From: Dryococelus australis
Lineage: Eukaryota > Arthropoda > Insecta > Phasmatodea > Phasmatidae
Direction: 5' to 3'
Length of the DNA: 64,000 bases
Assembly: GCA_029891345.1 (NCBI GenBank)
Contig: CM057009.1
Coordinates: 232,615,178 to 232,679,177, forward strand
Part shown: positions 46,395 to 57,078 of the stretch, piece by piece
Layout: the number at the start of each line of letters is the position of its first letter
Numbering within the stretch: the stretch's first letter is position 1
The notes under the pieces: model-generated
The model's database searches: none
Seen by the model: only the letters and a program-made list of their open reading frames with translations
Told to the model about the DNA's origin: nothing
Translations under genes and position numbers: made by a program

Positions 46395-47155
46395 AAACCT
46401 TTAAAACTCACATTAAAACAAACTTGTTCGAAAAGCTTTTTACATTCAATCTCTTTTTAAAATATTTGTACATATTTCATGTGTAGATTACTCTGTAATT
46501 TCCCAGCCTATAATTTTAAGACAGTAATATAATTTCGGAAAATATAATATAATCTTGCTAAAGTTTATTCTAAGTTAAGTAATAAAATATATAGGCTACG
46601 AGTAATTCTTAACCCTCATGTACAAAGCCAGACAGTAGGCAGATAATGGCTTGAAAAGCGAGCAAAAATTAGGTCTCAAGAGCTGATGAGGATGACCTGC
46701 ATGAGGAGCAATGTAAAAGACTACATGCATGCTGGAGTTTTGGGCTGCTCGTGGAGCTGTGGACGAGCCGGAGTGGGTGAGAGAATGAAAAATAGTTCAG
46801 AAAAGCACCACTGTCAGCACCACGTGCCACTATCGAAACCTGTCCACTTCCATCCACCCGACAACCTCTCATTCCCCCCATTATGACTCATAGCACAGAC
46901 CCAGCAGGTACCTGTGCACACACGCTCCAGCGGGAGGGAGACCAGGTGCTTCCCCTCTGGCCATGCCACTCCATCGACTTCTCTCTGCAGCTCGTGTCCC
47001 CTTTACACAATGATTTGCTATCTGCCTTGCTTAGTCTATCTTTCCCAGCTACATGTTTGGAGCAAAGAGACTGTGTTTACACACAACATTGCATTTATTT
47101 TTAACCCCAGCTTGAATAGCAAAAACTTTTCAATTTAAATGGGGTTTAAAAAAAA
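46395..47155. other. Stretch without recognised gene
   Basis: 46680-47100 is GC-richer, with overlapping open frames on both strands and no family resemblance; possibly another unclassified repeat. Confidence 0.35.
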
Positions 47156-47159
47156 TTGA

Positions 47160-47365
47160 ATTGTACACCATCAAATTTGGGTACACCATCAAAAATAGTT
47201 TCACCATCAAAAACATTTATGAATTTTTACACTGCAAAAATCGTCTGAAACTTCAAAAATATTTTTGAATTTTTGCACCGAAAAATCGTTCACACCTTCA
47301 AAAAAATTTATGGATTTTTACACCATAAAAAATTGTTTACGCCAGCAAATATTTTTTTATAAAAT
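47160..47365. repeat. ~60-bp degenerate tandem repeat
   Basis: Three to four units with CACCATCAAAAA(TA)TTT, GAATTTTTACACC and AAAAATCGTT. Confidence 0.65.
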
Positions 47366-47369
47366 TTTA

Positions 47370-48205
47370 AACTAGAAAAATTTAATAACAATTTTTGTAT
47401 AAAAAGTTTTTTGCATGGGAATACTATTTTGCTCTCTCTTAAAACTTACCAATTTCCAAGAACTGCATCATTACAAGCAAAGAAATATACCCTAGCACAA
47501 ACAATTATGAAACCCAGAAATGTATTCCAATAAACTAACCATCACTCCAATATTAATGAATTGAAATGATCAATTACACCACAACTAAATAAAAAACACA
47601 AAATACCATAGAAATATAAACAGAGAAAGAAATTCTGGGAAACACTATCCAAATTCCAAGAAAAATAATATATCACCTTACAAATTCATTGTAAATAACA
47701 TTAAACCATAATGCCTTTAAGTTGTAAACATTATGTGGAAAAATCATGTCTTAAATGACTTTAAGCTGTGAAATTACACGAAATTGTATCCCATTTCCAA
47801 GAAATGTAACATTATAAGACATTACAGAACACGGTACACAAATTTCAAATGAATAACAAATCAAATACAACTATTTAACATCCAAACATGATGAATTACA
47901 ATACATACCAAACACATCCAATTAACACCTAAATGCAATTCACCAATTAAACGAATATATAACAGATATCAATTGAATTACATATCAAATGTAATGGATT
48001 ATGACCCAAATGCGAATTATGTCATAAATAAAAGGAAATAAATGTCATGTATTATCCCTTAAATGCTAATCCAATCAACATACAGATTGATTGCACAATA
48101 AATTGTTACATACAAACAACATACAGAGGTTTATTAAATAAAATAACACATCAAATATTATTTAAAATCTTTTATTTAGTATCATAATTTTACAATCATT
48201 GTATT
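47370..48205. other. AT-rich flank of the Polinton-like element
   Basis: No protein frames. If the element had long terminal inverted repeats, its left one should be here; no matching inverted copy was found to the right by eye. Confidence 0.35.
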
Positions 48206-48214
48206 ACAATCTTG

Positions 48215-49128
48215 ATTCTTAACCCAGTAGTCATGTGCTTTTGAGAAACCCCTCCATCGAAACAAGGATATATCTTTCTTCCTTATAATGATATTATCAA
48301 TCAATATTCATTTGGAGAACTGACTTTTTGCAGTTCATGTTCATAAAATCTGCCTTTAATTGGATTATACATCATAGGTTTGTAGGTAATACACTCTGGG
48401 ATGTGTTTGTCTAATTGAAATAATTTTAAATATTTTATAATACCAATTAACCATATTTTTATTTCAATGATTCCTTTCTGCTTCTAGATATGTATAAATT
48501 CACCAACTTTGAACTTTGGTTTGCTTTCATCGATGACTTTAACATTATTATACACAGTTTTTATTAAACCATTTTCCATAACTGTTTTGGGTGCAATCTT
48601 GATAGTTCTATAATATCTGGAATTGTAAAATTTAACTATTTCAGGCAGAATGTCAACTCATTTGTAAGTCCCCCTCGATGTGAAATGTTTAAATATCAAC
48701 TGTTAATCGAATTGTTATAATGTTCCACAACACTGGCTTTAAGCTTCGAGTACATTGCGTAGTGATTAATGCCATATTTAGTCATTAGTTTCCAGAAAGG
48801 TGTAGAAAAATTTCGGTTCCTCTACCAGTTTGAAACGAATTTAGCTTTCTCTATTTCTAAATGATATTCATTGTATTGGTAACCTGTTTCCCAGTTTTGT
48901 TTTTCAAAGGTATCCAACCATACTTTGAATAAATGTCTATTAAGGTTAAAATATACTTGTATGCCTTATTGTATGTGGAAAGTAATGTTGTTTTACACAA
49001 ATTGGCTTGAAAAAGATCATTTAAACCATGAGTTATAACTCTTCTTCTAGGATATCTTATCCTTGCATGAGCACGAAGTTCTTCAGGAATATTACTAAAC
49101 TTCATTTGTAATATAATCATTTTCTTTC
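48215..49128 (-). pseudogene. Polinton/Maverick-type integrase, decayed
   Basis: Minus strand. The longest open piece (49120-48857) carries the start of the retroviral-type integrase core: YPRRRVITHGLNDLFQANL (first catalytic Asp expected in this block, here replaced by Asn), then TLIDIYSKYGWIPLKNKTGK. After frame changes, INHYAMYSKLKASVVEHYN (near 48770-48710) matches the block with the catalytic Glu. The last ~150 bp (near 48390-48220) resemble the C-terminal chromodomain-like tail (KADFMNMNCKKS...). The family integrates Polinton and adintovirus genomes. Several stops and the D-to-N change make it dead. Confidence 0.85.
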
Positions 49129-49129
49129 A

Positions 49130-49830
49130 ACTCTTCATTAATAGAAACAATTTTGTTCATATGTGAATTATTCCCAGACTCTCTCGAAGCGATGATACAT
49201 TTTAATCTATCGACCAATTCACTAGGATTGTTTCAATATACACGTGAAAAACGATTACCAACTTCATCTTTATATATTCCATTTCCCACAATATCAGTTA
49301 TTAAATGTATTTTCGGATGGTTTTCATCTCCTGAACGAATGTTAGCATTCGTGCGACGAATAAGTTCTTTATATTTCTGCAAATCAGTGTCGGAATATCC
49401 ATTTGGAAAGTTTTTAAACAATAATTCAAACAATCCTTGACTCACATCAGTTATGTAATCACTAATTTTAATTTTATTGCCAGGCAGAAATGTTATTACC
49501 GAATCTCCCAGGAACCAGACAGTGTCATGTCGATAAACACCAAATGTTGTATCGCGCAAATGTGAAGAATGTTGTAAAGATAAACTATGTTGTGTTAAAT
49601 GAGAAAGAGTTTGATTTTTCTTTGCTAAAGGTTCTTCTTCCATTTCAATTTCCAAAGCTGTTTCATTCGGCTTATTCAACACAGAATGCAACATACCCAT
49701 TCTACTCCTAACAGGTTTTAAAATGTTTCTTCATTAAAAACATCCCTTTCCATACAAGTTTGTTTGGCTTGCAAATATTCCTCTTTCACAGCAGATATAA
49801 TGTTATGTAATTTTAAGCAGAGGCAGGTAT
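49130..49830 (-). pseudogene. DUF8207-type Polinton-associated protein
   Basis: The open frame 49700-49233, extended past a stop to about 49130, holds the block I associate with DUF8207 in arthropod Polinton-like elements: DTTFGVYRHDTVWFLGDS, LFELLFKNFPNGYSDTDLQK with YKELIRRTNA, and near the end a Pro-Glu-Leu-Val segment (NNPSELVDRLKCIIASRESG). An upstream helical piece reaches about 49830 in another frame. Function is not established; its constant position next to the integrase suggests a virion or DNA-associated protein. The stop after GNRFSRVY and the upstream frameshift are decay. Confidence 0.7.
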
Positions 49831-49849
49831 GTTTTGATTATATTACATT

Positions 49850-50535
49850 AAATTCAAACTAGGTCGAATAGTTTGGGATTTTTCAATCTTATCGACTTTA
49901 CTTAAAACAGCATCCAATTTAGTTACAGTTTTTGCTTTCAAATCATTAATAAAATAATATATTCTTGTTTCCAAATCATTATTTCGTTTTCTCAAATCTG
50001 TTTGTGTAACTAAACCAAATTTTATTCATGAATTCATTGTTTATATATTGCATTATTTGTCCCATTCGTGATTCAAGTTTTTTTGTAATAGTATAGCTTA
50101 GCACTTCATTTATTACAAGTCTTTAATTTTCTTGCATTTCTTTAAGTTGAGTCTTGAAAACTATGTTTGTCATATTAAAGCCTTTACTAGATTCATTTAA
50201 ATGTTCTTCTATTCTATGTTCATTACTATGCAAATTATTACTAATATTGGTCCAAATGTTTGCAATACTCGTGTTTTATAAACATTATCATTCAATTCCA
50301 CTAACTTTATTCATTTCTCTTGAATATAATTTGATTGTGATATAAATATGTTTAGCGTAATAGTGTTTAAGTTTTCCACATAACCTTTATTTACTGCATC
50401 ACTATCTTTCACAGCCATACCCATATTATGTAATATATGTCCATTCAAATCACAATTCCCATCGCAATTTTTGGTTAAACAACTTTTGTAATGTTTATGT
50501 TTTATACCGCTATATCCATACTTTAATATGCTCAT
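49850..50535 (-). pseudogene. Fibre-like protein: tail-fibre motif plus coiled coil
   Basis: The ATG at 50535 opens MSILKYGYSGIKHKHYKSC, then DLNGHILHNMGMAVKDSDAV with NKGYV after it. This LxGxxIxNxxxPxxxxDAVxKxYV motif is the repeated trimerisation element of phage and viral fibres and adhesins. Downstream, frames between 50260 and 49850 are helix-rich (for example QLKEMQEN, LESRMGQIMQYINNEF), fitting a fibre shaft or coiled coil. A fibre at this place would serve host attachment (inference from family). Several stops follow residue 74. Confidence 0.55.
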
Positions 50536-50587
50536 TGTTCTTCACCTGGAAGTAAAAAAATTGTCAAAACCATACCCATATCTGCCT

Positions 50588-51213
50588 TTATATAGGGGAA
50601 GAGTTGGTATAATCACTAAAAAACCGTACTTGTTTTTCCAACAGTAAAAGAATATGCATGTCACCAGTAGTACCAACTAGTTTCTGATTCAACCAAATCT
50701 GATCACCAAGTTCAATCTTCACCTTCTTATGTGAATACATAGATGCATGACCAAAAACACTACTTACAGCAGTATTGTCTGCCTTGCCCTCATGAACTGG
50801 CAAAGTCTTCCAACAGATTATCCTGTTTGGATCAATCTCACTAATATCCTTTGGTGCAGGTTCCTTCTCGACATGAGATGTCCTGGAGAAACACATTTCC
50901 AACAAACCACTACCAGCTTTAGTAGTTATTCCTTGAAGACCAAAACAGTAAAAAAAGGACAACAAAATATAACTCTTCTATATCAAGGATCTTAACTGTC
51001 CAAGACCTATCATCTTTATTGTCATCCTTAGTAAAATATGCAATATTACGATAAACCTTCCTCTGGTAATAACCAGAAGAATGAATGTGCCTTCCATACA
51101 TGTTAGGATGAAATCTGCAAAACCCCTTATCAATACTGTTAATAATCATAAAAATTAATATAATATGCAAAAAGGAATTAAACTATTGATACAACACAGA
51201 TACATACCTCAAA
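50588..51213 (-). pseudogene. Unknown gene with 5' intron, minus strand
   Basis: On the minus strand a donor (GAG|GTATGT at 51207) and acceptor (GGTTTTGCAG at 51115) bound a 93-bp intron. Coding probably begins at the ATG at 51101 (MYGRHIHSSGYYQRKVYRN). The frame reaches TVKILDIEEL near 50950, then shifts to another frame that runs to 50588 through GLLEMCFSRTSHVEKEPAPK, PNRIICWKTLPV and KIELGDQIWLNQKLVGTTGD. The protein (about 170 residues) is hydrophilic and cysteine-poor; I do not recognise it. An inverted copy, including the intron, begins at 51555. It is the first minus-strand gene upstream of the fibre-like ORF. Confidence 0.5.
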
Positions 51214-51554
51214 ACGAGGCAAGAACACAAAAAAACTGAAAACAGAAAAGGCCAGGATTAGCCCACGCCTACTAAACGATTAATTTTTAAGGGTTGTGAC
51301 CTTACAATAAAATGAGCAGCACATTTTTGTGCCTTTTTTTATACCAATATCAACCCCCTCCTGATTGCTGTAAGACACACTTAAAGAATTATGCCCGAAA
51401 CAGTATTTTAAGGGATAACATAATTTTTTAAAATTAAAAACCTGCATAATATTGATATCATAGATGCTATATGTCATAATTGACTATATTGGTATGGGTG
51501 AATTTTCGTAGGGGTGTGTTGTTAGGAAACTGCATAGCAGTTTTTCTGTTTTTT

Positions 51555-51860
51555 TTTTTGTGTTCTTACCTTGTTTAGAGGTATGTATCTGTGTTGTATT
51601 AATAGTTTAATTCCTTTTTGCATATTATATTAATTTTACAACTATGTAGAATTTACAACATTTACATAATTTACAACAGTATTGATTATGTGTTTTTGCA
51701 GATTTCACCTTGACATGTATTGAAGGCACATTCGTTCTTCTGGTTATTATCCAAGGAAGGTGTTTGTATATGTGCATAATTTTGTGATAGATAAAAACAA
51801 TCAACCTGTGAATGACGACCAAAAATAAAATATTATTGTATTTCACCCTGTGGTTCACAC
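51555..51860 (+). pseudogene. Inverted, more decayed copy of the 51-kb intron gene
   Basis: The plus strand repeats the minus-strand gene: TTAGAG|GTATGTATCTGTGTTGTATT at the donor (51581), nearly the same intron start, a TGTTTTTGCAG acceptor ending at 51701, and an exon start ATTTCACCTTGACATGTATT with GGCACATTC, TCTTCTGGTTATTA. The intron is 28 bp longer than its partner (121 against 93). Similarity fades after about 51800, and the frame has early stops. Confidence 0.65.
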
Positions 51861-52184
51861 CAAACATTGTCAAAAATGAATACGGAATTGGGTAATGCTT
51901 CATTCGCAGGCACTATATCTTCTTTATTTGTAAAAGGGAAATATCACATTCCATCAATTAATTACAAAATGGTCGCTAATTGTTGATATTTCTCTTGTTA
52001 TATTGTTTTAGAAAACACATATACCTTTTCAAATTTAAATCCATTTGGATGTTCCAATAGCGACATAATAACACAAGTTTTTCCACATATACAACGTATA
52101 TTTGATGTAAAAGAATGCTAAGTTTCTGTTCATTTACATTTTCTTTTATATTTACAATTACCTTCATTTCTACATAATTAGATG

Positions 52185-52280
52185 ATATAACATAACATAA
52201 TGTATTGTAATGTACTAACATAACATATTGTAATGTATCATGATGTATTGTAACATACTAATGTAACATACTAACATAAA
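52185..52280. repeat. Short tandem repeat, TAACATAATGTATTGTAATG
   Basis: Three to four degenerate ~30-bp units built from ACATA, TGTATTGTAA and TACTAA. Confidence 0.6.
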
Positions 52281-52399
52281 AACTATAAATGTAGGTCCAT
52301 ATATAGGCTTGCATTCAGTTGAAAACAATGGCTTGTACTAAACATATAAAAAAGGACATGGTGTACTGAATACACTGACTAATAAATTACCATTTTAAT

Positions 52400-52852
52400 T
52401 GCATTCACCAAAATACAATTATTGCGGACCAAATACTTAACTTGCCAAAAAATGGCATGGAACGATCGAGGAAGAGACTCTTAGGATAACGATTGTAAAG
52501 AACACAATAAAGTCTACGATTGAACAAACAATTTGAAAGAAAGGCATATAGGAGATACAATTCTAGCCGATAAAACTGCAAATATAAGAGAGAATCCATC
52601 AACATCTACAGGTGAAAAACTTGGAGCTTGGGTGTTGATAAAGTTATGCGCGCAAGGGTGAAGAGAGGCATGGGCGTAAAACGTAAAATTAAAAGAAAAC
52701 AAAGAATAGAGGAATCATTCCATTCCTAGTTCCAGTATTAACAGCTCTTGTATCAATCCTCGCAGGGGTTTCAGCAATTAGTAGAGCAGTTAAATCAAAA
52801 GGTAAAGGAATGTATTTGAAACTTTTAAAGTTGGGCAAGGACAAAAAAATCC
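52400..52852 (+). pseudogene. Basic/hydrophobic virion protein (pX-like), decayed
   Basis: 52625-52710 encodes a very basic stretch (ARVKRGMGVKRKIKRKQR). After a frame change, 52720-52850 encodes a hydrophobic Gly/Ala segment (IPFLVPVLTALVSILAGVSA) followed by SKGKGMYLKLLK. A hydrophobic segment followed by G(K/R)GxYLKxxK is a recurrent small protein just upstream of the protease in arthropod Polinton-like elements. It resembles adenoviral pX/pVI-type core proteins in size and charge (comparison from memory). Frameshifted. Confidence 0.6.
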
Positions 52853-52862
52853 AAACAAAAAA

Positions 52863-53213
52863 ATGCAGAAATTCCTAAATATTCTTCCAAAACGTGCACT
52901 TACAAACAAAGATATTAAAATATTTAAAAAGAAACTGGATATTCCCTATTTTCGAGGTGTGTATATGAAATGATTTACCAAAGAAACTAAATCTTCATGA
53001 ATGCATGGTTGTTAATTTAGATTCGATATAAAATGAAGGAACACATTGGGTTCCATTAATTAAGAACGTAAATCATTCATTGTGTTATGATAGTTCCGGC
53101 GATTTACATCTTCCAATTGAAATACGTAATTATTTTTAAAAAATGTGCAATTAAGGTACAATTACAAAACAGAACTATTACCAAATACAATAAATTGTGG
53201 ACATTTATATTTA
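52863..53213 (+). pseudogene. Adenain-like cysteine protease, decayed
   Basis: From the ATG at 52863 the frame reads DIPYFRGVYM, the conserved lead segment. After stops, THWVPLI (53041) carries the catalytic His and CYDSSGD (about 53083) the acidic partner. In another frame NCGHLYLCF (Cys at 53196-53198) matches the catalytic Cys block. The H-D-C order and spacing fit the adenovirus/Polinton maturation protease that cleaves virion precursors. It sits between the pX-like and penton-like proteins as in relatives. At least four stops and frame changes. Confidence 0.8.
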
Positions 53214-53271
53214 TGTTTTTGACTATAAATAGGATATATAAGTAAGTGTAATAGTAAAACATAATAGTAAT

Positions 53272-53949
53272 ATGAAAATGACATTGATATTAAGTGTAAA
53301 TTTGTTGCAATTGCATGTGGTATATTTCCCACCCTTGGAGTTAGATGGAGAATGGCAAATAAGTCTAATCGAATTCGTTACTTACAACAGCATATGAAAC
53401 ATTGATATGCATAACCAATCATTTATGGCTAATATTGGTGAAAAAACTTACAAGATTGTGATACCGGTAGGATTTTATGAGTTGAATGACTTGAAAAAAA
53501 ATTAAAGCTGCATTACTGGAAGATGTACATTTCCGATTACATGGAAATCCAAATACATAAACTATTGCACTGTTTAGTAACATCGATATCGACTTCTTGG
53601 AAGACTATTCAATTGTTAATATGTTAGGTTACAAACAGAGAGTATATCCAGCTAATCAATTACACGAATCATCAAAACAGGTTAATATATTATTGGTAAA
53701 TATATGTTGTATAAATGCTAATATTGTAGGCAGTTCATATTTCAATGGAAAACAGACAAATACAATACCATATTTACATGTGCTGGGGCTCCAGGATATA
53801 AAATATTTGAAAAACTGAATACTTCGATATATCTTCCAGTAATAGTGAATCATGTTGATGAAATATTTGTTACAATTGTCGATCAAAACAGTAAACTTAT
53901 TAATTTTTAGAAATGAAGAAATTACCATCCATTTACATTTAAAAAAGCT
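53272..53949 (+). pseudogene. Penton/minor-capsid-like protein of Polinton-like element
   Basis: Start ATG 53272. The N-terminal block YFPPLELDGEW...FVTYNSI (53320-53395), then IVIPVGFYELNDL (53460). After decay comes NMLGYKQRVYPANQLHESSK (53620-53680), then in other frames a PGYKIFEKLNTSIYLPVIV block and VDQNSKLINF...EITIHLHLKK to 53949. These blocks and their order match a ~200-residue protein that I recall always encoded between the protease and the double-jelly-roll capsid gene in arthropod Polinton-like elements. Penton (vertex) role is inferred from position and predicted beta-rich character. About four frame breaks. Confidence 0.6.
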
Positions 53950-53983
53950 ATATAAAATGTCACATTTCATTGCACATTTCAAT

Positions 53984-54190
53984 AATAATGGGCACTGTGT
54001 ACAATATTAAATTCGGATGTAAAGTAGGTGGTTATTTTAAGAACTATGTCACTAAGAAACATATTTCGAAGAAAGGAAGTATAAAAATATGTAAACACAA
54101 GCATAAAACACTGACTTCAAATAAGTTACCAGTGAAGTGAACACGAGGCAACAAATTGTATTTAAAAGAATTAGGGTATACGGTTAATAG
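53984..54190 (+). pseudogene. Small basic ORF before the capsid gene
   Basis: From the ATG at 53990 region: MGTVYNIKFGCKVGGYFKNY, then a Lys/His-rich stretch and, after one stop, LYLKELGYTVNRNG. Short basic protein ending in LxxLGxxVxxNG; unknown function. Confidence 0.4.
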
Positions 54191-54192
54191 AA

Positions 54193-55419
54193 ATGGAAGA
54201 CATACTTAATGTTGAAGGACCAATCAGTTATGAAAATGCAATCACCAATATGGAAATACATGTGTATGAACCATTCCTAGCAGATCCCTATACGTTTTCT
54301 TTTGGAAATAAGGATTTCAATACAAAATCACGATATTTACACATTACCATCGAAGTCAAGTCTAAGGTTAAGAGGAACAATTAATAAGACAGCTGGTGTA
54401 AGTAATCCAGCAACTACAAAAATAGTAAGGAATGGAATACTTAATTTAATGGACAGAATTGCATATCTGATAAATGGAATGGAAATCAATATTAAAAATG
54501 AGATGTTGGAATTACTTCCAGGATAAAGAACTATATCTGAGGAACTGTAAATGATCTTTATACAGGGCTTATGGCTGGGTGGAGCAATGCTAGTGATTAC
54601 TCACTACAAATAAACCCAGGTGGAAAATACGAAGTTGTTATATCGTTAAGTTTGGTTTTGGGTTTTGCTGAAGACTACAAACACACCTTATTAAATGCTA
54701 AACATGAATGAGTAATTCTATTCTGCAATACGTATTTGAATTCCGTATATGATACAGCTAATTACAAGGAAGGTGTAACATTTGAATTATGCAGTGTTGA
54801 ATGGTTGATGCCGCATATTGAAATTAACATTTGTGACCTTGTAAATTTTTTAAAATTTATCGAAAAATGGAAGAATTTATACATTGCACTCAGATCGTGG
54901 GGTATAGAGGTTTTTCCAACTCTACTGCTAGCTCAAAAAATAGTGTGGAGTGTGAAATCAAGTTTTTCACCAGAAAAACTGAGATATGTTGGCATTTGTT
55001 TTCTAACAAATCGACAAAACAGTTTAAAAGCTGATAGATCAGTATTCGATAATTGGGATATGAAAAATATTAAACTGTATATAAACAGTCAAGCCTACCT
55101 CTATGTGGAATTAAATAACAACTTTGCTAATGGCAAATTCCTTATTTCCAATTATATGTATACAAAGTTTCAGGAAACATATTATAACAAAAGCAGTTCA
55201 CCGATCCTAGAATCTGAAACATTCAAAGGTAGAGAGCGTTATTTGTGTTTCACGTAAGCAAACAAGACGACACAATTACAAATAGCATGATTGATTCACA
55301 GAATTTAAATGATTGCAAATACACCAATTCTGGCAAATACACAAGCTTATGCTCCGATAATTCATGATAGATTAGCGAAATACAACATAAGAGATAATGT
55401 GGTGAAAATAACGAATTGA
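54193..55419 (+). pseudogene. Double-jelly-roll major capsid protein, copy 1
   Basis: Start ATG 54193 (MEDILNVEGPISYENAITNM). The frame shifts near 54302 to EIRISIQNHDIYTLPSKSSL, the highly conserved first-jelly-roll block. A second segment has LGFAEDYKHTLLNAKHE (54660). Then the long open part 54736-55257: VEWLMPHIEINICDL, LRSWGIEVFPTL, YVGICFLTNRQNS, KLYINSQAYLY, MYTKFQETYYNK. After another break, TQAYAPIIHDRLAKYN (about 55335) closes the second jelly roll. Total about 400 codons, the family length. It would form the hexameric capsomers of an icosahedral virion. Three frame breaks and a few stops; otherwise full length. Confidence 0.85.
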
Positions 55420-55429
55420 GTCCATAGAT

Positions 55430-55879
55430 GATGAACCATGGCTACTACGGGATGTTTTGCAATGTGCAAGTATTTCAATCTGCAGAAAAAAATGTATCAT
55501 TAAAGAATGAGCTATTACTGAAATGGAAGTATATACAACTGTATTCAGCTTCAAAGTACCATTTGACTTGAAATATCTAACTCCCTAATACAAGAAAACT
55601 AATAGATGGGTTACTAACCGTCACCATGGTTTAAAATGGGAGAGTGGGTGTATATAGTAGGAGAATATTGGAGATATTTGCAAACATTACCTAAATAATT
55701 GTGAAATATATGTAGGTGGAGTTGAGCATAAACACATTTTAGAAAGTGTGCATAACGAGAAAGTAATAGATATTCGAAAAGAATACCATTGGCTCTCATT
55801 CAAACAATCATGTAAAACATATGGATCTAATTCGACATTATTCTCTGTCCGTAGAAAACTCAAAATTAATGCTAACTAA
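55430..55879 (+). pseudogene. 'HGLxW' Polinton-associated protein, copy 1
   Basis: A segment with a VQVF-type start, KELAITEMEVYTTVFSFKVP, KKTNRWVTNRHHGLKWESG (55590-55645), then after a frame change NCEIYVGGVEHKHILESV and a stop at 55877. The pattern N-x-W-x-x-x-x-H-G-L-x-W followed by IYVxGxEK defines a protein I recall repeatedly from insect Polinton-like loci, without a known function. It directly follows capsid copy 1. Two to three breaks. Confidence 0.6.
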
Positions 55880-55929
55880 AGCAATTATGCCTGACTGGAG
55901 TGAAACATTACGATTCTCCTCCCGAATCA

Positions 55930-57029
55930 CCTGTGGATATTATTCGAGTGATATGACATTATTTAGGATGAGTGAAATTTAATATAGAAAGTATTTGGTT
56001 GTATGTTATTCACTACTTGATAAAGATGGATCAAGAGAACGGAATCACATGCTCATGTATACGGAAATCGAAATGTAAAGTGAATATCAGCAAGTTATTA
56101 GGTTGTGAAGTGGCTGGGACACACTGTGTCGGAATTACCATGACCATTAAGAATTCTCTCTCTCACACTCAGAACCAACTACCTGCAGATAAAATGGTAA
56201 GCTGGGGAATCGAAGAGAACTATAAGGCTCCTATATAGCCAAATGGTAAATTCGAAGTTTGTATTCTGCTCACAATGGTGTTAGGGTTTGCCAAAGACTA
56301 TAGGCACATAATAATTAATTCCAAGCAAGAGCTAGTTATTCTAATTGCAAATATGCAAATGAATGTTGTGGTGGATACTGCAGCTGTGCTGGAGGTCACA
56401 ATGCTGTAAATATGATCTATCGAAAGGCTACCTCCACATGTCCAGATGAAAATGTTCGAGCATGTGAAATTTTTTAAACATGCAGAGAGAGGTAGGAACA
56501 TCGACATTAATTTCGCTCTTGGGGTTATGAATCATATCCGAGCATATCACAGTTGATGAATGTAAACTGGAATGTTAAAACTAACCTTACAAGTGAGAAA
56601 CCATGATAAATAATAATTGCTTTTCAGACAGACAAACAAAATGTTCTCTTTGCGGACTGTTCAGCATTCGATCATGTGGACATAAAGAATTGTAAAGTAT
56701 TCCTCAAATCTGAGTATTACCTGCATGGAGATTTAAACATTGATCATGTGATTGTTATGTATATGGTCCCATATTAGATGTATGCCGACTTTCAGAGAGC
56801 TTATTACAAATTAACTCATTCGCCAATACTGGAACCCAATCAATGCATGACCACTGCACCCATACTCATGTTTTATGAGAGTAAACATGATGACTATTTG
56901 AAGGCAGGTGGTTTGGACTATATAATTGCATTTACAGCTGGGGAGAATTTCCTGATAAACACTCAGGTGTATGTGTTAATAGTTCACGACATGTTGTTCA
57001 CATACAATGTCCATGATAAGTTGATATAA
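55930..57029 (+). pseudogene. Double-jelly-roll major capsid protein, copy 2
   Basis: A second, more diverged capsid gene in tandem. Conserved blocks in order: GKFEVCILLTMVLGFAKDYR (56240-56300) with IIINSKQELVILI, then LPPHVQMKMFEHV, FADCSAFDHVDIKNCKVFL (56650), SEYYLHGDLNIDHVIV, MYADFQRAYYKLTHSP (56778-56830), and the end block TQVYVLIVHDMLFTYN (56960-57010). The N-terminal jelly-roll start is badly decayed. The final block aligns with that of copy 1. Four or more breaks. Confidence 0.75.
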
Positions 57030-57078
57030 TACTCATGTAATTTACATTCGATCATGTAATTTACATTCGATGTCACAC

